Origin: Salvia splendens
Lineage: Eukaryota; Streptophyta; Magnoliopsida; Lamiales; Lamiaceae
Direction of reading: 5' to 3'
Assembly: GCF_004379255.2 (NCBI RefSeq)
Contig: NC_056039.1
Span: forward strand, 19,481,883-19,545,882
DNA length: 64,000 bases
Positions 45,801 through 57,924 of the stretch are shown in pieces (positions within the stretch are counted from its first letter, which is position 1; the number at the start of each line of letters is the position of its first letter). A program made the position numbers and the translations under genes. The notes below the pieces were generated by a model. It had not been told where the DNA came from, did not search any database, and saw nothing but the letters and a program-made list of their open reading frames with translations.

Positions 45801-48800
45801 TTGAACTTTAAATAAACAAACTTCCTCGTCAACTCCCACACACAAAGAAATCAAGATTAAAAAAACTTAACCATTACCACCTACGCCATTCAGCCTCTAA
45901 ACCCCTCTCGAAACCTCAAATAATTAAAGAAACTATAATTGTAACAGATTTCCAACAACTCATTTAATTGTGACACCTGATAAAGTTTTACTCCTACGGA
46001 CCCTTAAATTTGTCACTTTTTACTATTTTTATAATCCGGTTGATTGGAATACAATTTTTTTTACCTAATTAAATAGTACTATATGTACTGTCATGACTTT
46101 GATTAAATAATTAAATAAATATTATAGGAGTATAATATTTGCTATGTTGGCGATCACGTCAGGCCGTTTATTCTTTAGCCACACACCATTTTCTAAAATA
46201 AAATACGTCACTTTGTATTACTCCTATATTTGACATGTCATACAATTTCTCGATGTTTCAGGAATTGGCGGCGGGATGTCCCACGAAAAAGGTAGACGAA
46301 TTTGACCGAATTTGTCTTCTGTGTGCTGATATTCTTTGATTTCTTGACAAAAATTTTCAATTTTTAAAGCAAAAAAGAAAATGAAGGCCGTGAGGTTTAT
46401 AACGGATTTATGAGAAGTCATTGATTTTAATAAAGATATATTAAAATAAAAATATTGAGTAGACAATGAATATAATAAAATGAAGGATAAAGTGGAAATA
46501 ACGATATTTCCATTTTAGAAAACGTAATAATTAGAACAAGATATTAAAAATATGCACTATTGTTGAATAAAGGGAGTATATACTCATCCGTCCTATAAAA
46601 ATATGTGCAATTTCCATTTTCGTCCGTCCCACAAAAAAAAGTGTATATACTCCCTCCGTCCCATAAAAATTTATGCACTTTCCATTTTCTTTTGGCCAAC
46701 AAAAATATGTGCATTCCATTTTTGGAAAGTTATCCCAATTATTACCTTCATACATCAACTTATTTAACTTTGTACCACTATTAAACACTACTAATAATAT
46801 GGATCTCGCTATCCACTAACAGTACTTTAATTAACATTTTCTTCCTCTCTATTATTTTACCAATTTTACATTAATTTCTGTGCCACATCAATTTGCTCAT
46901 ATTTGTATGGGATGGGGGAGTAACACTTTATTATGTACTGATAATATGGAAATAAATGACAGTTTTGGTTAACAAAGCCTAAAATTAAGGTAATTAATGC
47001 GTGATGTTATTAGTCACTCATAGAGCACTTCCCAATTTAGTCCATCCCTTAAAAATATGGATAGTTTCCTTTTATGGAAAGTTGTTCCTAACTCAATACC
47101 CATATATATCAATTTATTTACAAATTATACCACTATGACGCATCATTACAAATCATTAAATACTAATCCTCCCATGCTTACCAATTGTGCATTAATTTAT
47201 GTGTTACAATTTCATTGATACTGTAAGTACTTCCCTTCTTTAAAAAATAAATTAGTTTCATTGATAAACAATGCAGTTTTAATCCAAGATAAATATAATT
47301 TCATTGAAATACTATATATGTTGCATCTTCCAATAAAATTTTGATGGACAACTTATTTTAGAAACCTATTCGACCACAATACCTAGGTAAAAGCAGTAAA
47401 GTTTTGAACTTTAAATAAACAAACTTCCTCGTCAACTCCCACACACAAAGAAATCAAGATTAAAAAAACTTAACCATTACCACCTACGCCATTCAGCCTC
47501 TCAACCCCTCTCGAAACCTCAAATAATTAAAGAAACTATAATTGTAACAGATTTCCAACAACTCATTTAATTGTGACACCTGATAAAGTTTTACTCCTAC
47601 GGACCCTTAAATTTGTCACTTTTTACTATTTTTATAATCCGGTTGATTGGAATACAATTTTTTTTACCTAATTAAATAGTACTATATGTACTGTCATGAC
47701 TTTGATTAAATAATTAAATAAATATTACAGGAGTATAATATTTGCTATGTTGGCGATCACGTCAGGCCGTTTATTCTTTAGCCACACACCATTTTCTAAA
47801 ATAAAATACGTCACTTTGTATTACTCCTATATTTGACATGTCATACAATTTCTCGATGTTTCAGGAATTGGCGGCGGGATGTCTCACGAAAAAGGTAGAC
47901 GAATTTGACCGAATTTGTCTTCTGTGTGCTGATATTCTTTGATTTCTTGTCAAAAATTTTCTATTTTTAAAGCAAAAAAGAAAATGAAGGCCCGTGAGGT
48001 TTATAATGGATTTATGAGAAATCATTGATTTTAATAAAGATATATTAAAATAAAAATATTGAGTAGAGAATGAATATAATAAAATGAAGGATAAAGTGGA
48101 AATAACGATATTTCCATTTTAGAAAACGTAATAATTAGAATAAGATATTAAAAATATGCACTATTGTTGAATAAAGGGAGTATATACTCCTCCGTCCTAT
48201 AAAAATATGTGCAATTTCCATTTTCGTCCTTCCCATAAAAAAAGTTTATATACTCCCTCCGTCCCATAAAAATTTATGCACTTTCCATTTTCTTTTGGCC
48301 CACAAAAATATGTGCATTTCATTTTTGGAAAGTTATCCCAATTATTACCTTCATACATCAACTTATTTACACTTTGTACCCCTATTAAACACTACTAATA
48401 ATATGGATCTCGCTATCCACTAACAGGACTTTAATTAACATTTTCTTCATCTCTATTATTTTAACAATTTTGCATTAATTTCTGTGCCACGTCAATTTGC
48501 TCATATTTGTATGGGATGGGGGAGTAACACTTTATTAGGTACTGATAATATGGAAATAAATGACAGTTTTGGTTAACAAAGCCTAAAATTAAGGTAATTA
48601 ATGCGTGATGTTATTAGTCACTCATAGAGCACTTCCCAATTTAGTCCATCCCTTAAAATATGGATAGTTTCCTTTTATGGAAAGTTGTTCCTAACTCAAT
48701 ACCCATATATATCAATTTATTTACAAATTATACCACTATGACGCATCATTACAAATCATTAAATACTAATCCTCCCATGCTTACCAATTGTGCATTAATT

Positions 48801-50884
48801 TCTGTGTTACAATTTCATTGATACTGTAAGTACTTCCTTCTTTAAAAAATAAATTAGTTTCATTGATAAACAATGCAGTTTTAATCCAAGATAAATATAA
48901 TTTCATTGAAATACTATATATGTTGCATCTTCCAATAAAATTTTGATGGACAACTTATTTTAGAAACCTATTCGACCACAATACCTAGGTAAAAGCAGTA
49001 AAGTTTTGAACTTTAAATAAACAAACTTCCTCGTCAACTCCCACACACAAAGAAATCAAGATTAAAAAAACTTAACCATTACCACCTACGCCATTCAGCC
49101 TCTCAACCCCTCTCGAAACCTCAAATAATTAAAGAAACTATAATTGTAACAGATTTCCAACAACTCATTTAATTGTGACACCTGATAAAGTTTTACTCCT
49201 ACGGACCCTTAAATTTGTCACTTTTTACTATTTTTATAATCCGGTTGATTGGAATACAATTTTTTTTACCTAATTAAATAGTACTATATGTACTGTCATG
49301 ACTTTGATTAAATAATTAAATAAATATTATAGGAGTATAATATTTGCTATGTTGGCGATCACGTCAGGCCGTTTATTCTTTAGCCACACACCATTTTCTA
49401 AAATAAAATACGTCACTTTGTATTACTCCTATATTTGACATGTCATACAATTTCTCGATGTTTCAGGAATTGGCGGCGGGATGTCCCACGAAAAAGGTAG
49501 ACGAATTTGACCGAATTTGTCTTCTGTGTGCTGATATTCTTTGATTTCTTGACAAAAATTTTCAATTTTTAAAGCAAAAAAGAAAATGAAGGCCGTGAGG
49601 TTTATAACGGATTTATGAGAAGTCATTGATTTTAATAAAGATATATTAAAATAAAAATATTGAGTAGAGAATGAATATAATAAAATGAAGGATAAAGTGG
49701 AAATAACGATATTTCCATTTTAGAAAACGTAATAATTAGAACAAGATATTAAAAATATGCACTATTGTTGAATAAAGGGAGTATATACTCATCCGTCCTA
49801 TAAAAATATGTGCAATTTCCATTTTCGTCCGTCCCACAAAAAAAAGTGTATATACTCCCTCCGTCCCATAAAAATTTATGCACTTTCCATTTTCTTTTGG
49901 CCAACAAAAATATGTGCATTCCATTTTTGGAAAGTTATCCCAATTATTACCTTCATACATCAACTTATTTAACTTTGTACCACTATTAAACACTACTAAT
50001 AATATGGATCTCGCTATCCACTAACAGTACTTTAATTAACATTTTCTACCTCTCTATTATTTTACCTATTTTACCAATTTTACATTAATTTCTGTGCCAC
50101 ATCAATTTGCTCATATTTGTATGGGATGGGGGAGTAACACTTTGTTAGGTACTGATAGTATGGAAATAAATGACAGTTTTGGTTAACAAAGCCTAAAATT
50201 AAGGTAATCTATGCGTGATGTTATTAATCACTCATAGTGCACTTCCCAATTTAGTCCATCCCTTAAAATATGGATAGTTTCCTTTTATGGAAAGTTGTTC
50301 CTAACTCAATACTCATATATATCAATTTATTTACAACTTATACCAATATGACGCATCATTACAAATCATTAAACACTAATCCTCCCATGCTTACCAATTG
50401 TGCATTAATTTCTGTGTTATAATTTCATTGATACTGTAAGTACTTCATTCTTTAAAAAATAAATTAGTTTCATTGATAAACAATGCAGTTTTAATCCAAG
50501 ATAAATATAATTTCATTGAATTACTATATATGTTGCATCTTCCAATAAAATTTTGATGGACAACTTTTTTTAGAAACCTATTCGACCACAATACCTAGGT
50601 AAAAGCAGTAAAGTTTTGAACTTTAAATAAACAAACTTCCTCGTCAACTCCCACACACAATGAAATCAAGATAAAAAAAACCTTAACCATTACCACCTAC
50701 GCCACTCAGCCTCTCAACCCCTCTCGAAACCTCAAATAATTGAAGACACCATAATTGTAACAGATTTCCAACAACTCCTTTAATTGTGACACCTGATAAA
50801 TTTTTACTCCAACAGACTCATAAATTTTGTCATATTGTCCCACAAAATTTGTCACTTTTTACTATTTTTATAACTTGATTGATT
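42841..50884. repeat. 3205-bp higher-order (dimer) repeat in the satellite
   Basis: Two monomer variants alternate. Type A has GGCCAACAAAAAT and a shortened ACTTATTTAACTTTG (near 38100, 43490, 46700, 49905). Type B has GGCCCACAAAAAT with CGTCCTTCCCAT (near 40270, 41885, 45090, 48300). Blocks at 43326, 46531 and 49736 are nearly identical and exactly 3205 bp apart. A CCC variant at about 41580 recurs at about 47990, two dimers away. Confidence 0.8.
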
Positions 50885-51088
50885 GGAATACATTTTTTTT
50901 ACGTAATTAAATAGTACTATATGTACTGTCATGACTTTGATTAAATAATTAAATAAATATTATAGGAGTATAATATTTGCTATGTTGGCGATCACGTCAG
51001 GCCATTTATTCTTTAGCCACACACCAATTTCTAAAATAAAATACGTCACTTTGTATTACTCCTATATTTGACATGTCATACAATTTCT

Positions 51089-51900
51089 TATATAAGTGTG
51101 AATATAGATTTTTTCAGATTTACAAATTCACGTATATAGATTTGATTGCCTACTAGTTCAACAATAATCCTTCAATTTTGTTTTTTTTGGCCTAGAGAAC
51201 TTCCTACTTTGTTATTGAATTCATCAAGTTAAATAAGATGTAAATAAGTAAATAAATTGGTATATATAGATAATGAGTTGGAGAGAATTTTCTATAATAA
51301 AAAAATGAGATATTTTTATTTGTGTCTGGATAAAGAAAAAGGTATCTTTATTTTTATGGGATGTGTGAAATATTATATATTTTAGTTGAATAAATCTAAG
51401 ATGAAAATTAAAAAATTACATATTTTTGTTCTCATTTAGCTTACAAAAAGAAGTATTGTAATGAAGAATAAATGTTCAGTTGAACAAATTAAGCTCTTTA
51501 GCATAATTCTAATTTTGACTCAAATAAAATGCAGAGTAATAGTAATATATAAATTTAATTACAAAGAAGAATTTAAATTGAAATATATTTATACAAAGTC
51601 AAATAAAAAATAGTCCAGATTAAAACCTAATTTTTAAAACATAAATATAATGAGATAGCCATTTATACAAAGTCAAATAAAAAATAGTCCAGATTAAAAC
51701 TTAATTTTTAAAATAGAAATATAATAAGATAGCCATACCACCCAATTTAGAACTCTAGTATATATTTTATAAATGCTTCCAAATCATAAAATCGAACACA
51801 ATTACAAAACAAATAAAGCCCAATTTACATTCCATAAACTAAAATTCCAATACAAATAAACCCAAATAAGAGTAGTACTCCATAGATTAAAATTGCCAGA
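51089..51900. other. AT-rich spacer right of the satellite
   Basis: No coding or RNA gene is visible. The satellite stops within ACATGTCATACAATTTCT. The segment holds a 74-bp direct repeat (51588-51735) and long A/T runs. Confidence 0.7.
51588..51735. repeat. 74-bp direct repeat, two units
   Basis: Units start at 51588 and 51662 with TTTATACAAAGTC and differ at a few positions. Confidence 0.85.
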
Positions 51901-51926
51901 AACCCTAAATTAAATAAAAAAGATCC

Positions 51927-51978
51927 CTCTCCATCTCCCTTCCCAACGGCATCTCCATCTCCATCTCCATCTCCATAT
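51927..51978. repeat. CCATCT microsatellite
   Basis: About four consecutive CCATCT-type hexamers follow two imperfect ones, just upstream of the GC-rich segment. Confidence 0.7.
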
Positions 51979-51983
51979 CTCAA

Positions 51984-52304
51984 TTGGCAGAATTGACTCG
52001 TGTTTTCCCCACACCAAGAGTCATAGCCCTCGCAGATTTCACGCCGCCGGCCTGCTTGCCCGAAGAAGAAAGCCGAGGACTTGGCTGTCTCGGAGTTTGG
52101 TCCCTGTCGCGGCTGCTACTCGCCATCATCAGACGCGTCGTCTCCTGCAGCAGGTCGCTGGTCCGGATTCGTGGGCACCGTCGCGTGGCTGCTGACTCGC
52201 GGCCTTGCCGCCGCTGTCAACTGCGCGAACCCGTCGCCGTCCGCCCTCCCATCGTGGGTCTTTTCTCCTTTTTCTTCTCATCTTTCTCCCTAATTGAATT
52301 GTAA
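51984..52304 (+). other. GC-rich segment with ORF-like stretch, unrecognised
   Basis: After an AT-rich, promoter-like stretch (AACCCTAAATT near 51900 and the CCATCT repeat) comes a GC-rich block of about 300 bp with overlapping open frames. None shows a domain I know, and it does not resemble the MOR1 N terminus. It could be the 5' exon of an unrelated or fused gene. Confidence 0.3.
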
Positions 52305-52740
52305 ATTGAATTGAAGTATCGTGATTTGTTTCTGTGTTGGTATATATAGGGTTTTTTTCTAGTTTGGAAGAGTGTCTACATATTTAGGTATTGCTTTTAT
52401 TAATGACTAGATTCCTAGGTTAATTTATCCATCATGATTTTGTTCACTCTAAGGCTCATTTCCCATGGAGGGCATGCTACATCTAAAATTTCTTTTAGCG
52501 GTTATGAACAACTTGTATTTGTTGAACTTGCTGTTATATGTGTATACTCTAGAATATACTTAAATGATGGAAAGAATGTCTTTGGACTCAAATTTGTTCC
52601 AAGTTGTTGTCTGTCAAGGCAAGGCATTCATTGTAAACTGTTGGGATGATTTATATATTCATAAACTTGAAGGGAAAGATCATTAATGACTTCATTGTTC
52701 CTTTCCTTTTTGGTTATGGTAATTAGTTTTTAATGCCCAC

Positions 52741-54092
52741 AGGTTTGATCCAGCTGAGCAAAGTGGGGACTTATCAAGATCCATGGGCATCCCAACTTTC
52801 AATCGGTATTCAAACTTTTACGTACTGAATTACTAATTGTCTATAATCAACACCACTATCCAAACTGATTTGCTATTTTTCCTGAACCCATTATCTCTTA
52901 ATAATTTATAGATGTGTTAACTTTCTACTAATTTATGTTGTTTTTCTCTCATGGAGAACTATGGCCTTCCTGAAATCCACACAGATAGGCTACAATGCCA
53001 TGGGCTTATACTGGTGTTGGGAAATGAAGCTTTGGAAATCATAGAATATGCTTTTTCAAAAGATAGGTATGTCCTTGAAATATCTGCTCAGATTTGTTCA
53101 TTGATGCTTCTGAAAAACGTTGTCCAAAGAACCGAATAGTGTGATAATTTCTGAATATTATTGTGAATCGGTAGTCTTCGAATCACATCTTAATCTAGGA
53201 GTTTGACATAGTGAAAGATGCTGATAGACTAGTTTCATGCCTGACGAATAAGGCAATTGTTTTGCTATTTTTGACATACCTCTTCGGCATTGTTTCCATG
53301 AGATCCTCACAATTGTTATCATTTCTAGCAGGTTGTGAAGACTTTTGACTTCAGCCTCACTGGCGCCTCTTCAAGATCTTGTAAATATGTCCTGAATACT
53401 ATGATGCAGGTAACTAATCTGACCTTTTAACTAATAACGCCTAAAATTGAGGTCTGAAGTTGTTATTGCTTTTGTTGCAGACTTTTAAGAACAAGAGGCT
53501 TGCTTATGCAGTTAAGGAGAGTACTCTTGATAGTCTCATCATGGAACTATTGCTCCTGCTTTTGGATGATAGTAATCCCCAATGGATGATGGAAGTCAAC
53601 TTTTAAGAGCTTTGAATGTTCTGATGTTAAAGATTCTGGTAACTATCACTGTAAACTTATAAGGCAAGCATTGCTAGTTTTTCTCCTTTCTTCTTGCCAA
53701 TATAATTGCCGTTGGGTGGCTGAATTGCACGTGCAGGATAACGTAGAATGTATTTCATCATTTCCTGTGCTTATATATCTGTCAAGACCTGGATCCATCA
53801 AGATGGCCATCTCCATCAAATGATCTCTTGAAATCAGAAACCAGAAGTTCTCTGATTTGGTTGTTAAATGTTTGATCATCCTCACAAAGGTATTATATCT
53901 TGATCTGTTTTATCTTGTTCTATCTTTTTTTTAATTATGTAGTGTTTTTATCATATTGTGATGTCGTGGATCTTCCTTTTGTATGAATGTTATGTTGCAT
54001 AGTTTGATGATCACTATTTGCATAGTCTTACATAGTCGATTTGATAGTTATTGTTTTAACTGTTGGAGATCTAAGCAGGTGCTTCAGTCTTA
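52741..54092 (+). pseudogene. MOR1: MOR1 pseudogene fragment, C-terminal exons
   Basis: Exon-like blocks match the C-terminal half of plant MOR1/GEM1, the XMAP215-family microtubule polymerase. They are: an AEQSGDLSRS block (52748-52800); NYGLPE...NEALEII (52955-53066); VVKTFDFSLTGASSRSCKYVLNTMMQ-like (53335-53409); TFKNKRLAYAVKESTLDSLI (53481-53545); IRNQKFSDLVVKCLI (about 53835-53880); and VLQS-stop near 54080. GT/AG-flanked introns remain, so this is a genomic duplication and not a retrocopy. Frameshifts appear after about 53570 and in the 53740-53830 exon. Confidence 0.75.
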
Positions 54093-54297
54093 GTTCAGTC
54101 TGATTCTATACGACACTATGTTCTTTCGGTTTAATGTCTCAATATTTATGCAACTTGTGGATGCTGATCTTCTATGCTATAGTTGTTATTTGACACATGC
54201 AGCTCTCAGTCTCTATTTATAATGCAATATGTATAAATTAAATTTTGTTATGACTGAGATCAATATATCTTGCATATTCCATTTGGCGGGTCTGAGC

Positions 54298-54370
54298 AGG
54301 TTAAGGAGCCAAAACCAGAAGCTGTTCCTTAGGCTGTGGGTTCAGTACCCACTTAAGAGTGTAGCTGATG
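54298..54370 (+). pseudogene. MOR1: MOR1 linker exon before TOG2, with stops
   Basis: After an AG, the frame VKEPKPEAVP-stop-AVGSVPT-stop matches the acidic linker between TOG1 and TOG2 of MOR1. In the true gene this lies far upstream of the exons that precede it here, so exon order is scrambled. Confidence 0.6.
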
Positions 54371-54699
54371 GTATGTGTACTCTGCTTAAGTCTTTGTTTG
54401 GCATTTGAACAATGTTTCTGGCCAATGCTGTCAACTCCCCACGTAGCCTAGGATCGGGCCAATTTAATGCTGTCACTTACTTTTGCAGAATCTGTCCACC
54501 CCTAGCCTAGCCCAATCCTTGATTAGGTTCTAGGCTTTGCGTTAACTGCAATTTTATGTGCAGCACTGCTCTGGCCCAACCATCTTAAGCTTTAATAAAT
54601 TGGAGATGGCTTTGTAAATGATACTGCTATTAAACCTTCGTGTTGTTTTACCTTGAGGCTTAGATTTATGGCTGTCTTTTACGAGTCTAAGATATCTTC

Positions 54700-55430
54700 C
54701 CTATCAGCACCTCAGGACCTTATCGATCCAGTTGATATATTAAAGCCTTTGGAGAAGTCTGGATTTTAGGAAGCGGTGGTAAGTGGCCTATCTTTGTCCT
54801 TTACCTATGAAAAATATTCAAAAAATAATTTCACGTAGCCTTTTATTCATAATTTTTGTATTTTATTTTCAGACAGCTTCAAAATGGTGGGAGAGGAAAG
54901 AGGCTGTTGCTGAACTAGCCGAACTTGCTTCAACCAAAAAGATTTCTCTTGGAGATTTTTCAGAAAGTTTGTCATACATTAAAGAAGGTATGCTATGGGT
55001 TTCCTTGACCACAGGTCCACAACTCAATTAAGGTTTATCTTGACTTTTCGCAGAATATATTGTTGGTGTTAATATTGTGAAAATGTAATTGGTGTTATCT
55101 GCACAACATTTTGATTTTTGCAGGTTATCACGAATGTAAAGGTTACTGAAGGAAGGAAAAAAAGGAAACAAAAAGAAAAAAACATTGTTGTTGCAGCTGA
55201 AGCTATTCAAGAGCTGGGCAACCTTCCTAAGGGCAGGAGAACCCTTCCTACAAAAAAGAAAAAAAAGAAAAAAAGGAACGAAAATGAAAAAAGCAAAAAA
55301 AGGAAAAAAAGGAAAAAATAATTGCTGATGCATTTAAAGCTATTCAAGCACTGGGAAACTTTGCTGGGGATCCGAGAGCCCATTTTTCGGCCAGTTGTCG
55401 CTTCTTACTTGCCTGTAAACCGGTCAGTCT
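54700..55430 (+). pseudogene. MOR1: MOR1 TOG2 exons, first set
   Basis: SAPQDLIDPVDILKPLEKSGF-stop-EAV (54705-54780) is followed by a GTAAGT donor. ASKWWERKEAVAELAELASTKK (54875-54988) follows a TTTTCAG acceptor. Next come VITNVKVTEG, a Lys-coding A/G tract and VVAAEAIQELGNL (about 55124-55240), then KAIQALGNFAGDPRAHFSAS (55335-55400). TOG2 binds tubulin in the intact protein. Here one internal stop and the A/G expansion disrupt it. Confidence 0.75.
55160..55320 (+). repeat. Purine (A/G) tract in MOR1 TOG2 exon remnant
   Basis: Two runs of AAAAAAG-type sequence lie on either side of the VVAAEAIQ block. Similar tracts sit at equivalent places at 55965-56130, 58373-58520, 59166-59187, 61175-61322, 61970-61986 and 63978-64000, with different lengths. 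Confidence 0.85.
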
Positions 55431-55519
55431 AGAACTTTGTAAATGATACTGCTATTATACCTTTGTGTTATTTTACCTTAGAGGCTTAGATTTCTGGTTT
55501 TCTTTAACGAGTCTAAGAT

Positions 55520-56460
55520 GTCTTCCCTATCAGCACCTCAGGACCTTGTCGATCCAGTTGATATATTAAAGCCTCCTTAGGAGAAGTCTGGATTTTGGGA
55601 AGCGGTGGTAAGTGGCCTATCTCTGTCCTTTACCTATGAAAACTATTCAAAAATTAATTTAATGTAGCCTTTGCATTTTATTTTCAGATAGCTTCAAAAT
55701 GGCGTGAGAGGAAAGAAGCTGTTGCTGAACTAACCGAACTTGCTTCCACCAAAAAGATTTCTCTTGGAGATTTTTTCAGAAAGTTTGTCATACATTAAAG
55801 AAGGTATGCTATGGTTTTTCTTGACCACAAGCCCACAACTCAATTAAGGTTTTTCTTGACTTTTCGCATAATATATTGTTGGTGCTAATATCGTGAAAAT
55901 GTAAATGGTGGTGTCTGCACAACATTTTGATTTTTGCAGGTGATCAGGAATGTAAATGTTACTGAAGGAAGGAAAAAAAAGGAAAAAACATTGTTGTCGC
56001 CGCTGAAGCTATTCAAGCTCTGGGCAACCTTCCTAATGGCCTGAGAACCCTTCTAAAAAAAAGAGAAAAAAGGAAAAAAAGGAAAAAAAAAAGAAAAAAA
56101 GTAAAAAAAGGGAAAAAGAGAAAAAAAATAATTGCTACTGCGTATAAAGCTATTCAAGCATTGGGCAACGTTGCTAGGTAATTAGTCTGACCTTTTAACT
56201 AATAACGCCTAAAATTTAAGATTCATGTCATGATTTTGATTATTTGGGTGTCAATTGAACTTGAAGTGGTTATTGCTTTTGTCACAGACTTTTCAGAACA
56301 AGAGCCTTGCTTATGCAGTTAAGGAGTGTACTCTGATAGTCTCATCAATGAACTGTTTCTCTGGCTTTTGGATGATAGGCTTCCGGAGATGGATGATGGA
56401 CGTCAAATTTTAACTGCTTTGAATGTTCTAATGTTAAAGATTCTGGTAACTATCACTGTA
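55520..56460 (+). pseudogene. MOR1: MOR1 TOG2 exons, second set, fused to a C-terminal exon
   Basis: A diverged repeat of the previous block: SAPQDLVDPVDILKP (55530-55610), IASKWRERKEAVAELTELASTKK (55688-55760), VIRNVNVTEG plus A/G tract (55941-56125), and AIQALGNVAR (56145-56177). This runs directly into an intron and the exon TFQNKSLAYAVKECTL (56287-56335), which belongs to the C-terminal part of MOR1. The fusion repeats the exon-shuffled order. Confidence 0.7.
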
Positions 56461-56799
56461 AACTTATGAGAGGCAAGCATTGCTTGTTTTTTCTCCTCTC
56501 TTCTTGTGAATGTAATTGCTATTGTGTGGCCGGATTGCACATGCAGGATAACGCATAATATACGTCATCATTTCCTGTGCCTATAAATCTGTTAAGACCT
56601 CTGGATCCATCAAGATGTCCATCTTCAGATCAGAAACCTAAAACCTAAAGTTCTCTGATTTGGTTTTTAACTGTTTGATCATGCTCTAAAGGTATTATAT
56701 CTTGTTTTTTTTTATAAATTTTAGTTATGTAGTGTTCTTATTCTATTGATGTTGTGATACTGTCATTTTCCAATATGAGCTTGTTCTTCAATACAAATT

Positions 56800-57645
56800 T
56801 ACAAGCATTACTCTTTCCAGGAATCTGCAACTCCAAAGAAGGTTGTTAAAGTAACTTAACTGGTGGCATAGATGGACTTCCACGTGAAGATATAAGTGAA
56901 AAGTCACCCCCACTTTGTTAAAACGCTTATAGAGTTCTGATTGGAAGGTTTGTAATATGGAGTATATGTTTGTTAATCATCAAATTTGTTTATGATTTAA
57001 GAGGGCATGCCGTCAATCTGACTTTATCTTCTGTCTAGGTCCACTTGGAATCTATTGAAAATGTAACCAAAATTCTGGAAGAGGAGAACTGGAACTGGTA
57101 CGTTCAGTAGAAAATTTGAAATAATTATCAAATTTTGTATATGGAGTATATTATTATCTACATGATGTGCCCTTTTATCTTTCTTGTTTTAGGAGATCTA
57201 TTTGGAGCTCTATAGGGCGTCTACACGTCAGTTCTAAAATTTGATAATTGCTACTTTGTCCACAGTTGGTGCTCTTCGGACTACAATGGGACATCCAGTT
57301 GAGAAGTCAATCTAGGTACTCTTTTATGCTATAGGTTATAGGTTTATTAAGATTCACTTGAGCTTACTAACTCAGATTTACAATCTCAATAATAAAAATG
57401 CTTGGGATCGTTTATTAAATCCCAAATTCCTCAAAGCCAATAGTCGTATCTTTAAATCCCAATATTGAAACTCTTCTTTCATGTACATAGCTCCTGTGAA
57501 GGCTTGATCATTTACACGAATGTAGCTCGTGCAAGGGATTCTTTCAGATTTTTCAGATGTCTTGAAATGCCTTGGTGACAACAAAAAGCATATGCATGAG
57601 TGTACATCGAGTACCTTAGATACTTGGCTTGAGTGTACATCTGGC
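56800..57645 (+). pseudogene. MOR1: MOR1 TOG3-region exons, unit 1
   Basis: Blocks: SATPKKVVKVT (56822-56855), GGIDGLPREDISEK after a frame change (about 56862-56911), LESIENVTKILEE (57041-57095), GDLFGAL (57193-57213), VGALRTTMGHPVEKS (57265-57312), and DVLKCLGDNKKHMHECTSSTLDTWLE-like (57557-57635). These correspond in order to TOG3 of MOR1. Single-base changes break the frame between and within blocks. Equivalent blocks recur at about 59625-60446 and 62427-63250. Confidence 0.75.
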
Positions 57646-57924
57646 CAATGTTGTCAAGTCACCACGTAGCCAAAGGTCGAGGAAATACAGTGCTGTCTTT
57701 TACTTCTGTAGAATCTGTCTACCCCTTGCCTAACCCATTCCTTGATTAGGTTCTAGGTTTTGTGTGAACCCCAATTTATGTGCATCACTGATTCTGACCA
57801 ACCATCTTAAGCTTTAATGAATTGAAGCTGCCTTTGTAAATGGTACTGATATTATACCTTCGTGTTGTTTTACCTTAGAGGCTTAGATTTCTGGCTGTCT
57901 TTTATGAGTCTAAGATATCTTCCC

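Larger units (their letters stand above)
34237..51088. repeat. Tandem satellite array, about 1602-bp monomer, ten full units plus a partial
   Basis: Counted from GGAATACAAT, units start at 34237, 35839, 37435, 39638, 41239, 42841, 44444, 46046, 47649, 49251 and about 50885. Spacings are 1596-1603 bp, except 2203 where a solo LTR is inserted and about 1634 in the last full unit. A marker, GCGATCACGTCAGGCC, occurs once per unit (34341, 35943, 37539, 39742, 41343, 42945, 44548, 46150, 47753, 49355; with one base different at 50988). Units are AT-rich and non-coding. Short repeated ORFs of 60-85 codons arise only because the sequence itself repeats. Confidence 0.95.

Noticed and set aside
51984..52304. 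First exon of MOR1
   Set aside because: None of the reading frames resembles the TOG1 N terminus. The first MOR1-like block begins only near 52748.
57378..57584. 68-codon minus ORF repeated at 60179 and 62983
   Set aside because: Antisense to intron and exon of the MOR1 repeat. It is conserved only through recent duplication.
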